This document shows, in pieces, positions 8,650 to 20,800 of a stretch of 64,000 bases of DNA; within the stretch, counting starts at the first letter, position 1, and every line of letters starts with the position of its first letter. Source of the stretch: Metallyticus violacea (taxonomy: Eukaryota; Arthropoda; Insecta; Mantodea; Metallyticidae). The notes beneath the pieces were generated by a model. That model did no database searches and had not been told where the DNA came from. It was given only the letters and a program-made list of their open reading frames with translations. The position numbers and the translations under genes are program-made. The stretch spans positions 44,582,001-44,646,000 of the forward strand of contig CM060842.1 in assembly GCA_030762175.1 (NCBI GenBank), in the 5' to 3' direction.

Positions 8650-10340
8650 GATACAGGTAAACTTTTATTTGTTATCACCCCCAAAGCACAATGAGGTACA
8701 AGAGCACGAAGGGGGAAAACTATGGGTCCAGAAAATATTGAAACAGAACTAACTTACCAAAAAGGGGAGATGGTTCATTATATTGTCCTATGCAAACTCT
8801 GGAGGCCCCAATCCTAACATACAGTGACTAGTTAAACTGTACACGAAAACATTTCATTACCAATTAAATATTAATGACATTTATAAAACAATGAACAAAA
8901 TTATATTCAATTAAATCTTCATATTAGGCATTCTGAACACTTGTCACTGAACTCCAAACCATACTCACACAATCAGTAACAGGTGGGATCAACAGAACAT
9001 GTCATCCTTATCATTTTGATTGAAAAAAGTAATATCTTTTATAAACTTGTGAAAAGTAATTTATTAATATTGCTCATATTTTTAAATTTATATTTAAACA
9101 AATTTGCAAAACTTTAATGACAAAGATGTAGATAGAAACTGCACTTGTAAAATGTGCAAGAGAGAAATACGCAACCAGAAATAAAACACAAATATAACAA
9201 ATACTTCACCTTGTGCTGAAAGAGAAGAATACAAACAAACTGTGATGGCAGCACATTTTCCTGTATGCATATATTGCCCTTGCATGACCAGGCACACATA
9301 CATCTACTGTTAGTACCCCAACCAAATCAGGTTAATGTGGAAGGGCTGGGCTAGTAACAGCACACATGGTGTTCTATTGGCTATCTATTCTACTCCATAA
9401 CACACCTCCTCAGCCCCCTAAGTTGTGTGCAAGATTATGGGGAGATGTCAACTGGGGTCCCCAAATGCAGTCTAATGAATAAATCTGTTAATATAACAGT
9501 CATAGAAAAGACATCTTTAAAATTGGTGACATAGATTTATAGAGGTGTTACAGCATAATAGACAATAATCTATGAGCATACATGTAAATATCCATGAGCT
9601 CTTCTCTTACCTTTTGATGTCTTTAAGCTCCAGTGCGAATACTGCTGTATGACAAAAGAAAAAAATAAAAGTTAGTACTCAGGTATAAAATGACAGAATG
9701 CGTCATTTTCAAAATCAAGATTTATACATTTGATATTAACCAACCTGATGCTGGTTATCCATACACCTCAGATTTCATATATAACACTTAACTCAGTTCA
9801 AAAATTATATCTTCTGGATTCACAATTCACAAAATTATCACTAACACTGTTCATAAATAGTTTGAAATACTTTAAATATTAGTATTCCAGATTAATACAG
9901 TTTTCCAATGAAAATGCTAATACATTTAGAATAATCTGCACAAGTGAAATAACTTTTCTTTTTTTTCTCATTGCAAGCCGCTCTAATTCATAGCTGTATA
10001 TGAAAACATTGCAAGCTGAGGAAATAAAAATCAGTTAAAACTGGCTGTAGTAAACTGAAAAATGGAAAGTAAACATGAAACAGCACAGTATTTTATAGGA
10101 CGAAGATCACAATGTATTCTACATAACAACAAAATAGCTGAATAAATTCATTAGATGGCATCCAAAAGAGCAATGAGATAAATGTTTTAAGATGTAAAAG
10201 GAACCTTCAGATTATTAACTGAAAAGAAACATCAAAGCAGACACAACTGTGGTAAAACTGAAAAATTATAAGGCAAGCAGCTTTCTGCATAGAAGGAGTA
10301 ACTGCTGTACAGTTAGAGGCATCATAAAATAGATATTTCT
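8650..10340. other. Intergenic; one candidate micro-exon on the minus strand
   Basis: No large gene. A 31-base segment at 9611-9641 (minus) sits between a strong acceptor (a T/C-rich tract ending ATACAGCAG) and a donor AAAAG|GTAAGAG, and could encode VFALELKDIK; nothing else ties it to a gene. The rest is unassigned AT-rich DNA. Confidence 0.3.
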
Positions 10341-10350
10341 GTAAATGGTT

Positions 10351-10644
10351 TTTTTTTTTTTTTGATTGATTTATTTAAGGATGCTCTTTAACAGCTCAGG
10401 TCATCAGCGTCCCATTCAACTCAGGGCGTGAAACGGCCGACAAATTTTGCTCAGAGGCCTCTCTTTCAGGCTTGAGGTTCTTTAAATGTACGACACGGGA
10501 CCCACGGCTTTACTTCCCTTCCGAAGGAAGCCATACTTACGATTTTTACGCCCGAAAAAATCCATCGGTCCTGGCCGGGTTCGAACCCGCGTTTTGGGTA
10601 TAGGAGGCAAGTATGGTAACCACTACACCCCCAGGACCGACACC
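10351..10644 (-). mobile_element. SINE-A copy with 11 bp target-site duplication
   Basis: Poly-T (the A-tail on the minus strand), then TGATTGATTTATTTAAGG, the body, and the tRNA-like head ending CCCCAGGACCGAC. The insertion is framed by a perfect CTGTAAATGGT on both sides (10340-10350 and 10645-10655), proving L1-type target-primed insertion of a near full-length copy. Head: B-box-like GGTTCGAACCC. Confidence 0.93.
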
Positions 10645-10792
10645 CTGTAAATGGTAAAAGGGTTAAAAGCAAAGCACTTTGCTGACTAAGCAAGGAGTGT
10701 CATCTACAGCCCAATTTTTAAACTAAAGCCAGAATGTGATTGAAATTTTATGTTTTGTAATAAATATTGGAATTCAATTGCATTTGCCACAG

Positions 10793-10922
10793 ATATCTGG
10801 AGCTTCTGGAAAAGGCCGTAAAAATGTGGCCTTCTCCAAAAGCTCAAGACACCAATGACATGATGGAGGCCAATGCACCCATGATTTCTACTCAAGAGAA
10901 AGAGCAAATGTGTAGGTCTCAA
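10793..10922 (+). CDS. Candidate internal exon of unknown gene
   Basis: The acceptor CATTTGCCACAG leads into 130 bases open in one frame and closed by a near-consensus donor (TCTCAA|GTAAGTTT). With one base completing the first codon, it reads YLELLEKAVKMWPSPKAQ, DTNDMMEANAPMIST and QEKEQMCRSQ: charged, not repetitive, unlike the surrounding AT-rich chance frames. I do not recognise it. It shares strand with the left-hand gene and NUB1, but its entry phase (2) does not fit the phase-0 terminal exon at 3269 as a simple alternative exon. It may be an exon of an undetected gene or a relic. Confidence 0.4.
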
Positions 10923-10929
10923 GTAAGTT

Positions 10930-12195
10930 TAACAAAATATAGTCAAATATTTTGAATGAGGAAAACTAAAATGTAAAAATGAATTATTTTATTCCACATC
11001 AAATTGAGATGATAAACTCTCCAAAGAAATGGCAAACACCTGGCAGATAATTATGAAATAAGCCATATACATAGAGAGGACTGCAGATGTTATAAATGGA
11101 AAGCAAAACAAATATCCAAGTACACATTTTACAGCTTTTTTCAAAATAAATAGCTCACAAGAAGATGGAATAAGAAAATTTTAAATGTTAAGGGAGAGTT
11201 CCTCATCTAAAAACTTATATAAATCAGTTAAGACTGTAAATGGAAGTTGCTATCTTGTTGTTAAGAGTTGTTACTCTTAACAGATGTAGAACATTAATGT
11301 GAAAACAATGATGGGATTTGTAATTACCAAGCTGTGAGGAAATTGGGAAGAAGTGTCTGAATTAGCAAGTTAAGTATCAAACATGGAAAATTACTGGGGT
11401 GTCTCAAGCAGTTACCCTTGGATATGTATTCAGGAGGTCTTGTGTTCAACTCCCTTGGGGCAAATCATCTGACCCTAGGTTTTGTTGTAATTTCCTCTGG
11501 TCACTTAGGAATGCTATGTTCAATTTTAAATGGGACTTACTTTTTTTAATTTATTAGGTAGCGAGTTGAATCATTAAGACATAGATAAGCAATGCAGTCA
11601 ATCATATCCTTTTCCTTTTTTTGTTATCTAAACTAGAAATAAATGTTATTCATTAAATTTTTAAAAATATTTCTTAAGGACATCATGAATGTCACAGAAA
11701 AACATTATAAATTTATTCTTTAAGCTATTTCCAAACAGAAGTTTTGGTTTGGAAGCAGTATCATTATTATATACCTCAATATGTGAATAAATTCCTGGCG
11801 TACTAGACACATTTCAATGATATAGAATGAATTTTATCTTCAATATTTTTTGAAATTCTTACAAAGCCTATTAGATATTTTGATTTAAAGTATAAAATGA
11901 AGTTAAATGATTCTTTTCTTTAAACAGAATTATGTGGTTTAAATTCACTATTTTCAATACATCATGTCAGTAATAAAATCACAAACTCTTGTTTAATTTT
12001 TTGAAACAAAAGAAAACATGCAGAGTTGATTAGTTATTAGTTAAGATTACTGACTTTGGTTAGGCTGGCAAACATGACTCGTGAAGTGACGTAAGATTCC
12101 ATTTAAATTTGAACATAGCTACTTTCATGAATTTCCCTGTTCCTAATTTCCTTCCATTTCATTTCCTTGTCCATTATTTCCAGATTGCAAGGCCA
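10930..12195. other. Intergenic; possible decayed tRNA-SINE near 11395-11560
   Basis: A segment with a tRNA-head-like pattern (TGTCTCAAGCAGTTACC ... GTGTTCAACTCCC) and a TTCCTCTGGTCAC body faintly recalls SINE-B, but it is too diverged to call. Nothing else supported. Confidence 0.3.
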
Positions 12196-12199
12196 AACA

Positions 12200-12480
12200 A
12201 ACTGCCATGGATAACCAAGATCATTAAGGCATGGACTCGAGCAGGAGGTCTGGGGTTTGATCCGCACAAGGACATCTTTTCTAACTGAGGTTTTTTCCAG
12301 GTTTTCCTCAGTTCTCATAAATGGCAAATGCTGGGGAGGTACCCTACATTTTGGTCTATAACATTACCTTCTTTTAAACAAGTTTTTCCTAATTTTATCA
12401 TTTCACCTCATGTATCAGTATGCACCACCCATGATACGTCAGCAGTAAAACAGGTATTAAACACTATATAAAAAAAAGCC
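12200..12480 (+). mobile_element. SINE-B copy, near full length
   Basis: tRNA-like head (CATTAAGGCATGGACTCGAG ... GGGGTTTGATCC, the last being the B-box), then CTGAGGTTTTTTCCAGGTTT, CTCATAAATGGCAAATGCTG, GGGAGGTACCCTA, ATTTCACCTCATGTATCA and the AGGTATTAAACACTATATAA end with an A-rich tail. One of the best references for the family. Confidence 0.85.
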
Positions 12481-12875
12481 AGGCAACGTGCATTGGTGGT
12501 AGCAGCATGCAGTGTTGGAATTTGCTTACAGAAAACTGCCCTGGTATATTGTAAATTAAAGGTCAGCTATTACACAGCAATTAAATTTCTATATCTACTT
12601 TCATCATATTTGCAAGCTCCAGTTCCATTCATGCTGAATGTAATGTCCTATCAAAATGAAATAGTGATGATTGACTTTTTACTGTTCTATGATGAACTCA
12701 AGAAGTGCAACTCACTCAAGCTGAGTTAAATGATCTTGTGCATGAGTTTGATTTACCTAAAGCATCAGTGAAATAACTGGGTCTTGACTAAAGGGGAAAA
12801 AAAATTATCTGCCTGAACAACTATTTTATTCCCAAAGAGAGACCAACCAGGTAATTGAAACTATAGGATGTGAGT

Positions 12876-13146
12876 ATTCTTTTTTTAATAGCATTTAATG
12901 CTCATTTTTACTGCTGAGGCATCACAGGCAGTGAACATTGATGATGCATGAAATAAAATGAAATTGGGAAAGAATTTTTTTAAGGAAGGAAGTTTTTGTT
13001 CCAGGCCTGAATTTAGGGTGTCTCCCAGACTGAGGAAAATCTGGAAAAATCCTATCAGGAAGGACGGTCCTAGTAGGAATTGAACCCTAGATCTCCTGTT
13101 CATGAATTCAAGCCTTAAAGACCTCAATAACCCATGGTTGCGAGTA
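12876..13146 (-). mobile_element. SINE-B copy
   Basis: Minus-strand copy with poly-T side at 12881, the family 3' end, the body (CTGAGGAAAATCTGG on the plus strand) and the head ending near CCATGGTTGCGAG. B-box complement GGAATTGAACCC at 13075-13086. Confidence 0.85.
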
Positions 13147-13159
13147 CCTTGCATTATAA

Positions 13160-14050
13160 TGAATTCTCCTCTTTGACAGCTCTAAGAGCAGTTCAAATGT
13201 GTTGCAGCATAATAGCAATAAATTAGCATATATTCCTTTAAATAATTTTATAAAAATGAAAGAAAACTATGAAACAATGATAATACTTTACTTCTCCATT
13301 AAGCTAAACTATCTGATTACTGCTGGACTGTGCTATCAAGCCTAAAAGTAATATTGAATAATGGTTGGTCAACAAGACAGTGCACAAAATATTTATACTA
13401 CTTGCAAAAATGAGATTCATGCAAAGAGAGAACACTGGATAAGAAAATAATAGCTTGCCAAGTTGAGTTTTGAGATCAAGAACAAGAATAAGTCACATGT
13501 ATTACCAATATCTTAAGACTCCATTTTTGCTTCAGCTATATCTAATCAAAATTTTCTGCTCTAAAACTTGAGAAGTTACAATCTGATTTTTTTATTGTTC
13601 GCAATTAAGATATCTTGTGAAAGATAATGAATTTTTGAAAACCATGAACATCTTGGAGAACTATTTCTGCTGTTGTACGAAACTTTCTTGGTCATCTTTC
13701 AGGTACTAATGCCCTTTGAAGTTGTGTACCCTTAAACTATAATCTTGGTCACTTAGGGCAGACAACTATGAAATTCTAGTAGACACTTTGTTGCCAGCAT
13801 TACATATACTACTGTTAACACGAATTGTTTAACCTTGAGTACAAACTTCAAAAAGTACCAGAATTCGCGCTTTTGTACTACCAACATAGACGTTATGAAA
13901 TTCCATTCATGAGGAACAGCTTTTTACTTAATGGTAACAAAAATGTCCTTTTTCGAAAAAGTTTCTGAAAAATTGGCATTGGGCATGCGGTTTAAGTGTC
14001 ATAACATTTCAACATCGTTGGTTTAATCCTGGTTTAAACTGTTAATAGGA
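13160..14050. other. Intergenic, nothing identified
   Basis: No gene or shared repeat recognised. CpG-containing words become slightly more frequent after about 13860 (GAATTCGCGC, ATGCGG), possibly reflecting the approach to the NUB1 5' end. Confidence 0.35.
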
Positions 14051-14062
14051 CACGTAAAATAT

Positions 14063-14363
14063 ATAGTCGGTCCTGGTGGTGAAGTGGTGACCATATTTGC
14101 CTTCTAAACCCAAGATCGCGGGTTCGTACCCGGCCAGGAGCGATGGATTTTTTTCGGGCGTAAAAATCCTAAGTATGACTTCCTTCGGAAGGGAAGTAAA
14201 GCCGTGAGTCCCGTGCCATACATTTACGGCACGAAAAAGAACCTCAAGCCTGAAAAAAGAGGCCTCTGAGTAAAATTTGTCGGCCGTTTCACGCCCTGAA
14301 TTGAATGGGAGGCTGATAACCCGAGATGTTAAAGAGCGTCCGTAAACAAAACAAAAACAAACG
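14063..14363 (+). mobile_element. SINE-A copy just upstream of NUB1
   Basis: Plus-strand copy: head GTCGGTCCTGGTGGTGAAGT with B-box-like GGTTCGTACCC, then the body and tail TAAACAAAACAAAAACAAAC. GTAAAATAT occurs at 14054-14062 and again at 14364-14372, a 9-base target-site duplication. It ends about 335 bases before the NUB1 start codon, so its internal pol III promoter lies in the NUB1 upstream region in the sense direction. Confidence 0.92.
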
Positions 14364-14372
14364 GTAAAATAT

Positions 14373-14697
14373 TTCCCAAAACCTAAAAGTTGGCGATGTG
14401 AGTGAATTAGTGAAAAATTTATTTTGCGTGTTTTTTATGTAAGCAATAATACTTGAACAAATTTGTTTGTTACAATGACTACTTCTATTAGCTAAAAACA
14501 TAGAGGGAGAGAAAAAAAACTAAGAAAGTTATTGCCAAATTATAGCCGTTGCCCTCCCAGCGCAATGACATTTGTGATTGTTTAGCTGCAGCCCTGTGTT
14601 GGTGCACGTGTAATTTTGGTACATTACGACATGGACCACAGTGTTTACAGTGCGAAGAAATGACATTGTGATATTTGGTAAAAAGTTGATTATAAGC
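14373..14697 (+). promoter_or_regulatory. Probable NUB1 promoter and 5' UTR
   Basis: This interval is less AT-rich than its surroundings around 14540-14640 (GCCGTTGCCCTCCCAGCGC, CAGCCCTGTGTTGGTGCACG). No TATA box at a clear position. An in-frame TAA at 14611-14613 precedes the first in-frame ATG at 14698, so translation cannot start further upstream in this exon. The transcription start cannot be placed from sequence. Confidence 0.45.
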
Positions 14698-14826
14698 ATG
14701 AATATCAATTTGAAGGTTGAAGATATACTGTTGCAAATTAAAGATAAATTAAATGGAGATCAAGTAAAGCTGTGGCTACCGCCATTCTATACAAAGGAGG
14801 ACGGAATATCGGAAGGAGAAATTGAG
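14698..14826 (+). CDS. NUB1 exon 1 (residues 1-43)
   Basis: First in-frame ATG after an upstream stop. Encodes MNINLKVEDILLQIKDKL and then DQVKLWLPPFYTKEDG, matching the conserved NUB1 N-terminus (human IQLWKPPYT). Ends phase 0 at a weak donor GAG|GTTAGA. An upstream, untranslated first exon cannot be excluded. Confidence 0.85.
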
Positions 14827-17800
14827 GTTAGATGGTGACAGTGCATTTCCACAGCATTGTCTTTTATCCTTGATGGCTTTCAATAGGTTAGTTTAGTTAT
14901 TAGAGCATTCTCTGAGTTCGCGAAACAGTCATAAAATCTTATGATCATAGAATTTGTCATTGATTTCAATAGTATACATTCTTCTACATAAAACAGTATG
15001 TATAAAAGCATTACAAGGTTTTTAAATCATAAGTAATGTCATTCATATATTCCTTTACAGAATAATAGGCCTTTTTACACAGGTGTTTTTAAGATCAAAT
15101 TTGAAGGATTTACCATTGTTTATTAAGGCTTTTAGGCTGGGGGAACAAAATTCATTCGCAATAAACCCCCTTTTGATGGCAGGAAATTGTTGAACCTGGT
15201 CTGTGTAGATTTGCTTTTTTATATAGTATCCTTGTCATGAATATTTTGGTTTTGTACAAACTTTTCTGTATTTCTTATATAAAAGTTCATTAAGGATAAT
15301 ATATATGCACAAGGAAGAACTTCTAATTGCCTAAAGAGGTTTCTGTATGAATGTCAGCAATGTGTACCGGAGATTATTCGTGTCTTTTTTCTGTACCTTA
15401 CTTTCAACTTAGTTTCCCCAAGAAATAAGGCCATATTTTATTATTCAATTGAAATAAGTATAATAAACTAATTTTAAAGTCTTCATTGAATCCAAAGTTA
15501 GTAATGCACACATTACATAGCATGTACTGTTAATTTTAAATTCTAAAATCGATGTGATCTTTACAATTCAGGGACATAAACATTGATTATTTAATGCCAA
15601 ATTCAGAATGAATTGATTACAATCCTTTCTTACGCATATAAAATGGTGCATAAAATTAATTTTCCCACCAGGATTGAAAAACTCTTGCACAGCAATAGAT
15701 AATTTTTTTGTTTATTCAGATAAACTTTCATCATATTCTGTGTCCCCATTAATCAATGGTCTCTGACCATGATGCTAAAATAATAGCTAAGAAGAACATT
15801 ATTTTTTTTTAAAAAAATCTTTTTAAATGGTGTTTAATGCCTGTTTCCTCCACTGAGGCACCACAGGTGGTGAACGCTGATGATACATGAGATGAAATGA
15901 TATATTGGGAAAGGATTTTTTAAAGAAGGAAATGTTCCAGACTTAAGTTTAAGGTACCTCCCTAGCATTGCCATTTATAAGGGCTGAGAAAAATTTGGAA
16001 AGAACTCAGTCAGGGAGAACGGCCTGGCAGGATTCGAACCCAAGACATCCCATTCACGAGTTCACGACCTCGGACACCCATGGCGGTCGATTTTAAAGTA
16101 AAGTTCAAAGAGCATACAAAATATAGAGATATTAATGATGTGAATCTAAATAAAATGGTAGAGGCGCTTAAACAAGAATCATGAAATGATATTGACAAAT
16201 TCAACAATTACACACTTTTAAATTGTCTTTTGAAGCATATTTCGCACTAAAAATTGAAAAGCTAAGTTAAAAGGTGAATAGTGAATGGTCAATGAGGAAT
16301 TAAAAAATCTTGTCAACATAAAAGACAGTTATATGATAAGCTAAAGATCTTTGAAGACCCTAAGTTAAAAATACATATTCAAAAGCATTAATATTTAGGA
16401 AAGTAATATGTCGGTTCTGGTGGTGCAGTAGTAACCATACTTGCCTTCTAAACCCAAGATCGCGGGTTCAAACCCGATCAGGATCGATGGATTTTTTTGA
16501 GCGTAAAAATCCCAAGTATGGCTTCCATCGGAAGGGCGGTAAAGCCGTGAGTCCCGGCACGAAAAAGAACCTCAAGCCTGATAGAAGAGGCCTCTGAGCA
16601 ATTTGTCGGCCGTTTCACGCCCTAAATTGAATGGGACGCCGATGACCGGAGATGTTAAAGAGCGTCCGTAAATAAAACAAATCAAATAAAAAACCAAACA
16701 GGAAAGTAATAAAAGCAACAAAAGACCTCCATTATCAAAACTTATCAATCACCCAAAAAACAAAATAAAAACTACTTGAAATGTAATAAAACAAGAAAAA
16801 ATTAAAAATTTGCAATAAGAAGATACAATAATCTTAAGCATTGACAATCAAGAGATACAACATCTGCAGATGTAGCAAATGTGTATACTGATTAATTTTT
16901 TTATATAAAAATGTTAAAATATTCTATGGTGAAGCCTCTGTTTATAAAGGGAGAATGTCTTTAATTATAGACCTGTAGTTATTTCACCAATATTTTCTCT
17001 AAGATGTTTAGTTTAGTTCCTAGAGCATTCTTTGAGTTTGTGAAGCAATCACAGAGACTTACGAACATAGAATTTGTCATTTATAATTACCACAGTAGTA
17101 CATATTCTACATTTACAAAAGATATCATGTACATCTGCATAAATAGTACAGTGAAAATAAAAAAAGCAATACCTAGAACAACTCAGCCAAAACAAAAACC
17201 AAAAAAGCAGAAACAGATAAATCACTCAATCACACAAATTTTATTATATAGGGTGAATCCGAAATCCACTGACAAACTTTCACAAATTGTTTAGGGATTT
17301 TTCTGAGTGTATTGATATAAGGAACCCATGGTTTCTGGTGGCTCATTACTGGGTAATTTCATTGCTTTCATTTTGTTTAACCTAATTACCTTTATGCCTG
17401 TTTACTCGGAATATGATTGATATCAAACAAAATACTGCCTTTCGCTGTTGCAGTAGAGCATAGTAGTGCATGTATTCAGTGAGGTCTGCCACTATGCTTG
17501 AACTCCTGCACAGTTCTGTCTCAGCTTTTGTTTCCTACAGTACTTTACTTTTTAGTGTGTTGTTAGTGATGCGGTATGGATTACTTTACTTTTGCAGAAT
17601 TAGTCGATATGCTCTTTGTATATAATTTCACTCAGTGCAATGAAAGAGCAGCACAATGACGCTATGCAGAGCAGTTCCCACAGCAACGGCAACTTCATCA
17701 CACATTTATAGCTGTACACAGGCAATTCAGAAAAACTATGTCCTTCACTGCTAGTGTACGAGATACTGGCCATGAGAGGAATATCAGAATGCTTAAATAC

Positions 17801-20800
17801 AGTGTGTGACAACCCTGCAAGCAGTAGTCGTCGTATTGCACGAAAGATAAATGTAAGCCAAGCAGCAGTTTTGAGGGTCTTACATGAGCAGCAATGTATA
17901 ATTCCACAGAGGGTCCAGGCAGTGCAAACAGCAGACTTTCCACATTGAATGCAATTTACTAATTGGTTCTTAGAGCAATGTGCAGACAATCAACATTTTC
18001 CTGCTATGATATTGTACACAGAAGAGGCAATGTTTACTAGAGAAGACATGTTGAACAGTTGGAGTAGCCATATCGGGGAGTATGAAAATTTACATGCTGT
18101 GATAAATTGAGCCTATCAACAGACACACTCTGTGAAAATTATGACCTGGTATCGTTAATGATTCTGTGATTGAGCCTCATGTACTACCCCACAGACTGAA
18201 TGGAGTAGACTACAAAACATTCCTTCAACATGTTCTCCCACATTTTCTGGAAGATGCGCTAGTGATAATTTGCAGTTCACATGTGGTTTTAACATGATAG
18301 GGTGCCAGCTTGATCATCAGATCTGACACATATAGACTTTTTCATCTGGGGTCACATGAAGAGCCTAGTGTGTGTGACTCCTGTTGAAACTAATATGGAC
18401 CTGGTTGTTAGGATTGTAGCAGCCACTGATGATGTGTACCAATCTCCTGGGATGCTAGAGTGTATGTGACAGTCCATGGGGCATTGCTGTGAAGTTTGTT
18501 GTGATCATGGTTGTCAACATATGAAAAATGTACTTTAAACAGTGTAATTTGGGTTTTTGCGTGTCATTTTTTTGTAATGTTTGGCCATTTATCCTTAATA
18601 ATAAATAATTGCAGTTGTCAGGAGGTGATGAATAGTTGATTAATTGGTGATGGACGGTAATATAAACATGCTCTACAGCAGTCAAATGGTGTTTTGTTGG
18701 AAACACTCATATTATGAGTAAGCATAGGAAGTTGAATTATTGAATTGAATTATTACAAAATGAAAACAATGAAATTACCCAGTAATGATCCACCGGAGAC
18801 TATTGGTTACTTGTATAAAAACACTCAGAAAAGATTTCTGAAAACTTGTGAAAGCTTGTCAGTAGAGTTTCAGTTCACCCAGTATACATGTTTACAGATG
18901 CATTGATATAAAATTATTGCAGTGTATAATATGTTGTCATTCATATATTCCTTATAATAGATCTTTTTACATAGGTATTTTCAGAGAGCTGATTTAAAGG
19001 ATTTACTATTGTTTATTAAGGCTTTTAGGGTAGATTGATTGGTTTATTTATGAATGCTCTTTAACATCTCAGGTCATCAGCGTCCCATTCAACTCAGGAC
19101 GTGAAATGGCCAAAAAATTTTGCTCAGAGGCCTCTCTTTCAGGCTTGAGGTTCTTTTTCGTGCCGCAAATATACGACACGGGACCCATGACTTTACTTCC
19201 CTTCCGAAGGAAGCCATACTTAGGATTTTTACGCCCGAAAAAATCCATCAGTCCTGGCCGGATTCGAACCCGCGATCTTGGGTTTAGGAGGCAAGTATGG
19301 TAACCACTACACCACCAGGACCGACTTTTAGGTAGAGGAAAGAACATTTTGTACTAAAATACATTCTTAATAAACTCCTTTTTGATGGCAGGAAAGTGTT
19401 GGAACCGGTATACAGTTTTTCTTTTTGTCTAGTGTTCTTGTCGTGTATATTTTGATTTTGTACAAATTTTTCTTTATTTCTTATATAAAAGTTCATGAGG
19501 GCTAATATATATTCACATGGGAGAGTTAACATTTCAAATTGCTTAAATAGGTTTCTACATGAATGTCTGCTGTGTGTACCAATGATTACTCGTATGACTT
19601 TTTTCTATAATAGGAAGACACCTCACTGTTAACTGAGTTTTACCAAAATACAAGATCATATTTCTTTATTGAGTTGAAATAAGCATAATAAACTAGTTTT
19701 GAAGTCTTAATTTACTCCAGTGTTACTAATGCATGTTTTGCATAGCATGCACTGCTAAATTTAGATATGATAAGATCAGTGTAAAAAATCTATTATTCTA
19801 TAATGAAATGTGTGAATGACAATTATAATGATTAATATAAATGTGTGAGTATAAACACATACATACTGTTTTTTATAAATGTACAAGAATGTGTATTATT
19901 GTAAACATTGTAAATGACAAATTCTATGTTTGTCAAGTCTTTATGACTGTTTTGCAAATTCAAGAAATGCTCTAGGAACTGAACTGAACAATTCTTATAC
20001 CAAGGAATTTAATATCTTTGGTTTGTAGAAGTACTGTTAGAATAAGAAGTATCATACAAACCAGTACACAGGTTTATAAATTTACAAAAACTTACCATAA
20101 AGGGAGTGAACACTATTTCAGCAAGTTTAATTTCAGGAGGATAAGTGCATGTATTAATATTGCAGTTCAGAGCTCATGGTCGCAAGTATCTAGTGGTAAA
20201 ATTAGAATTTGCATAATGAATGTATCAAATTTCCACTTTATTATGTTCATGTGCTTGTCTTTTATTTTTCCCAACAAGACAGCTCTGATAACTATCTTCA
20301 GTGGTTGGTTCATCATTTATTTTTCTGGATTGCGAACACAAATATAATTTAACCAAATGATAATGTTCTGCTGTATGTCTTATATTTTTCACCCCAGGGC
20401 GAATCTGGGCCTCAGCTTCAGATTTTTCTCAAAGTTGTGCATCTACTTGAACAATTCCACATTTGTCTTTCAGAGTTACCAACCCAACTGTTATATAATT
20501 TTATGATGTAGCAGCATATTTGCATGTATTTTTTCCAAACAAGAGGCATGTGGTGGCCTCCAGGCAATAGCAAGCTATCATAAACCACAGATTCCTCCAG
20601 TTCCTAGGATTTACCGAGGTTAGCTCTAGGATAGTATATGTAAGGGTTTGTGGCTTTATAATATAATAAAATGCAAGCATCATGCAAGCAATTTTTTATT
20701 ATATATACACTTTTTTCTTTGTTCAAGCTAATAATTTGTTAACTTGTACAGTAATCATATAATTAAGATTATTGTATGATTGGGTCAAACCCGTTGACTG

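Larger units (their letters stand above)
17006..19989 (+). mobile_element. Repeat family D, complete foldback copy with two nested insertions
   Basis: The left edge GTTTAGTTTAGTTCCTAGAG ... ATAGAATTTGTCATTTAT is repeated inverted at 19880-19989 (ATGACAAATTCTATGTTTGT ... CTAGGAACTGAACTGAAC), terminal inverted repeats of roughly 110-130 bases. It contains a Tc1/mariner element (17251-18882) and a SINE-A (19035-19324); without them it is about 1.05 kb with no coding capacity. The 6455 and 14886 copies show the uninterrupted sequence. Superfamily not determined. Confidence 0.75.

Noticed and set aside
17600..17989. 129-codon frame on the minus strand
   Set aside because: It is the antisense shadow of the decayed transposase at 17251-18882.
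19258..19324. tRNA gene (A- and B-box, clover-like head)
   Set aside because: The tRNA-like heads are parts of SINE-A copies: they continue into the same 190-base body and an AT-rich tail and are flanked by target-site duplications.
20018..20347. 109-codon frame on the plus strand
   Set aside because: AT-rich intron sequence, no motif, no codon-use or splice evidence; probably chance.
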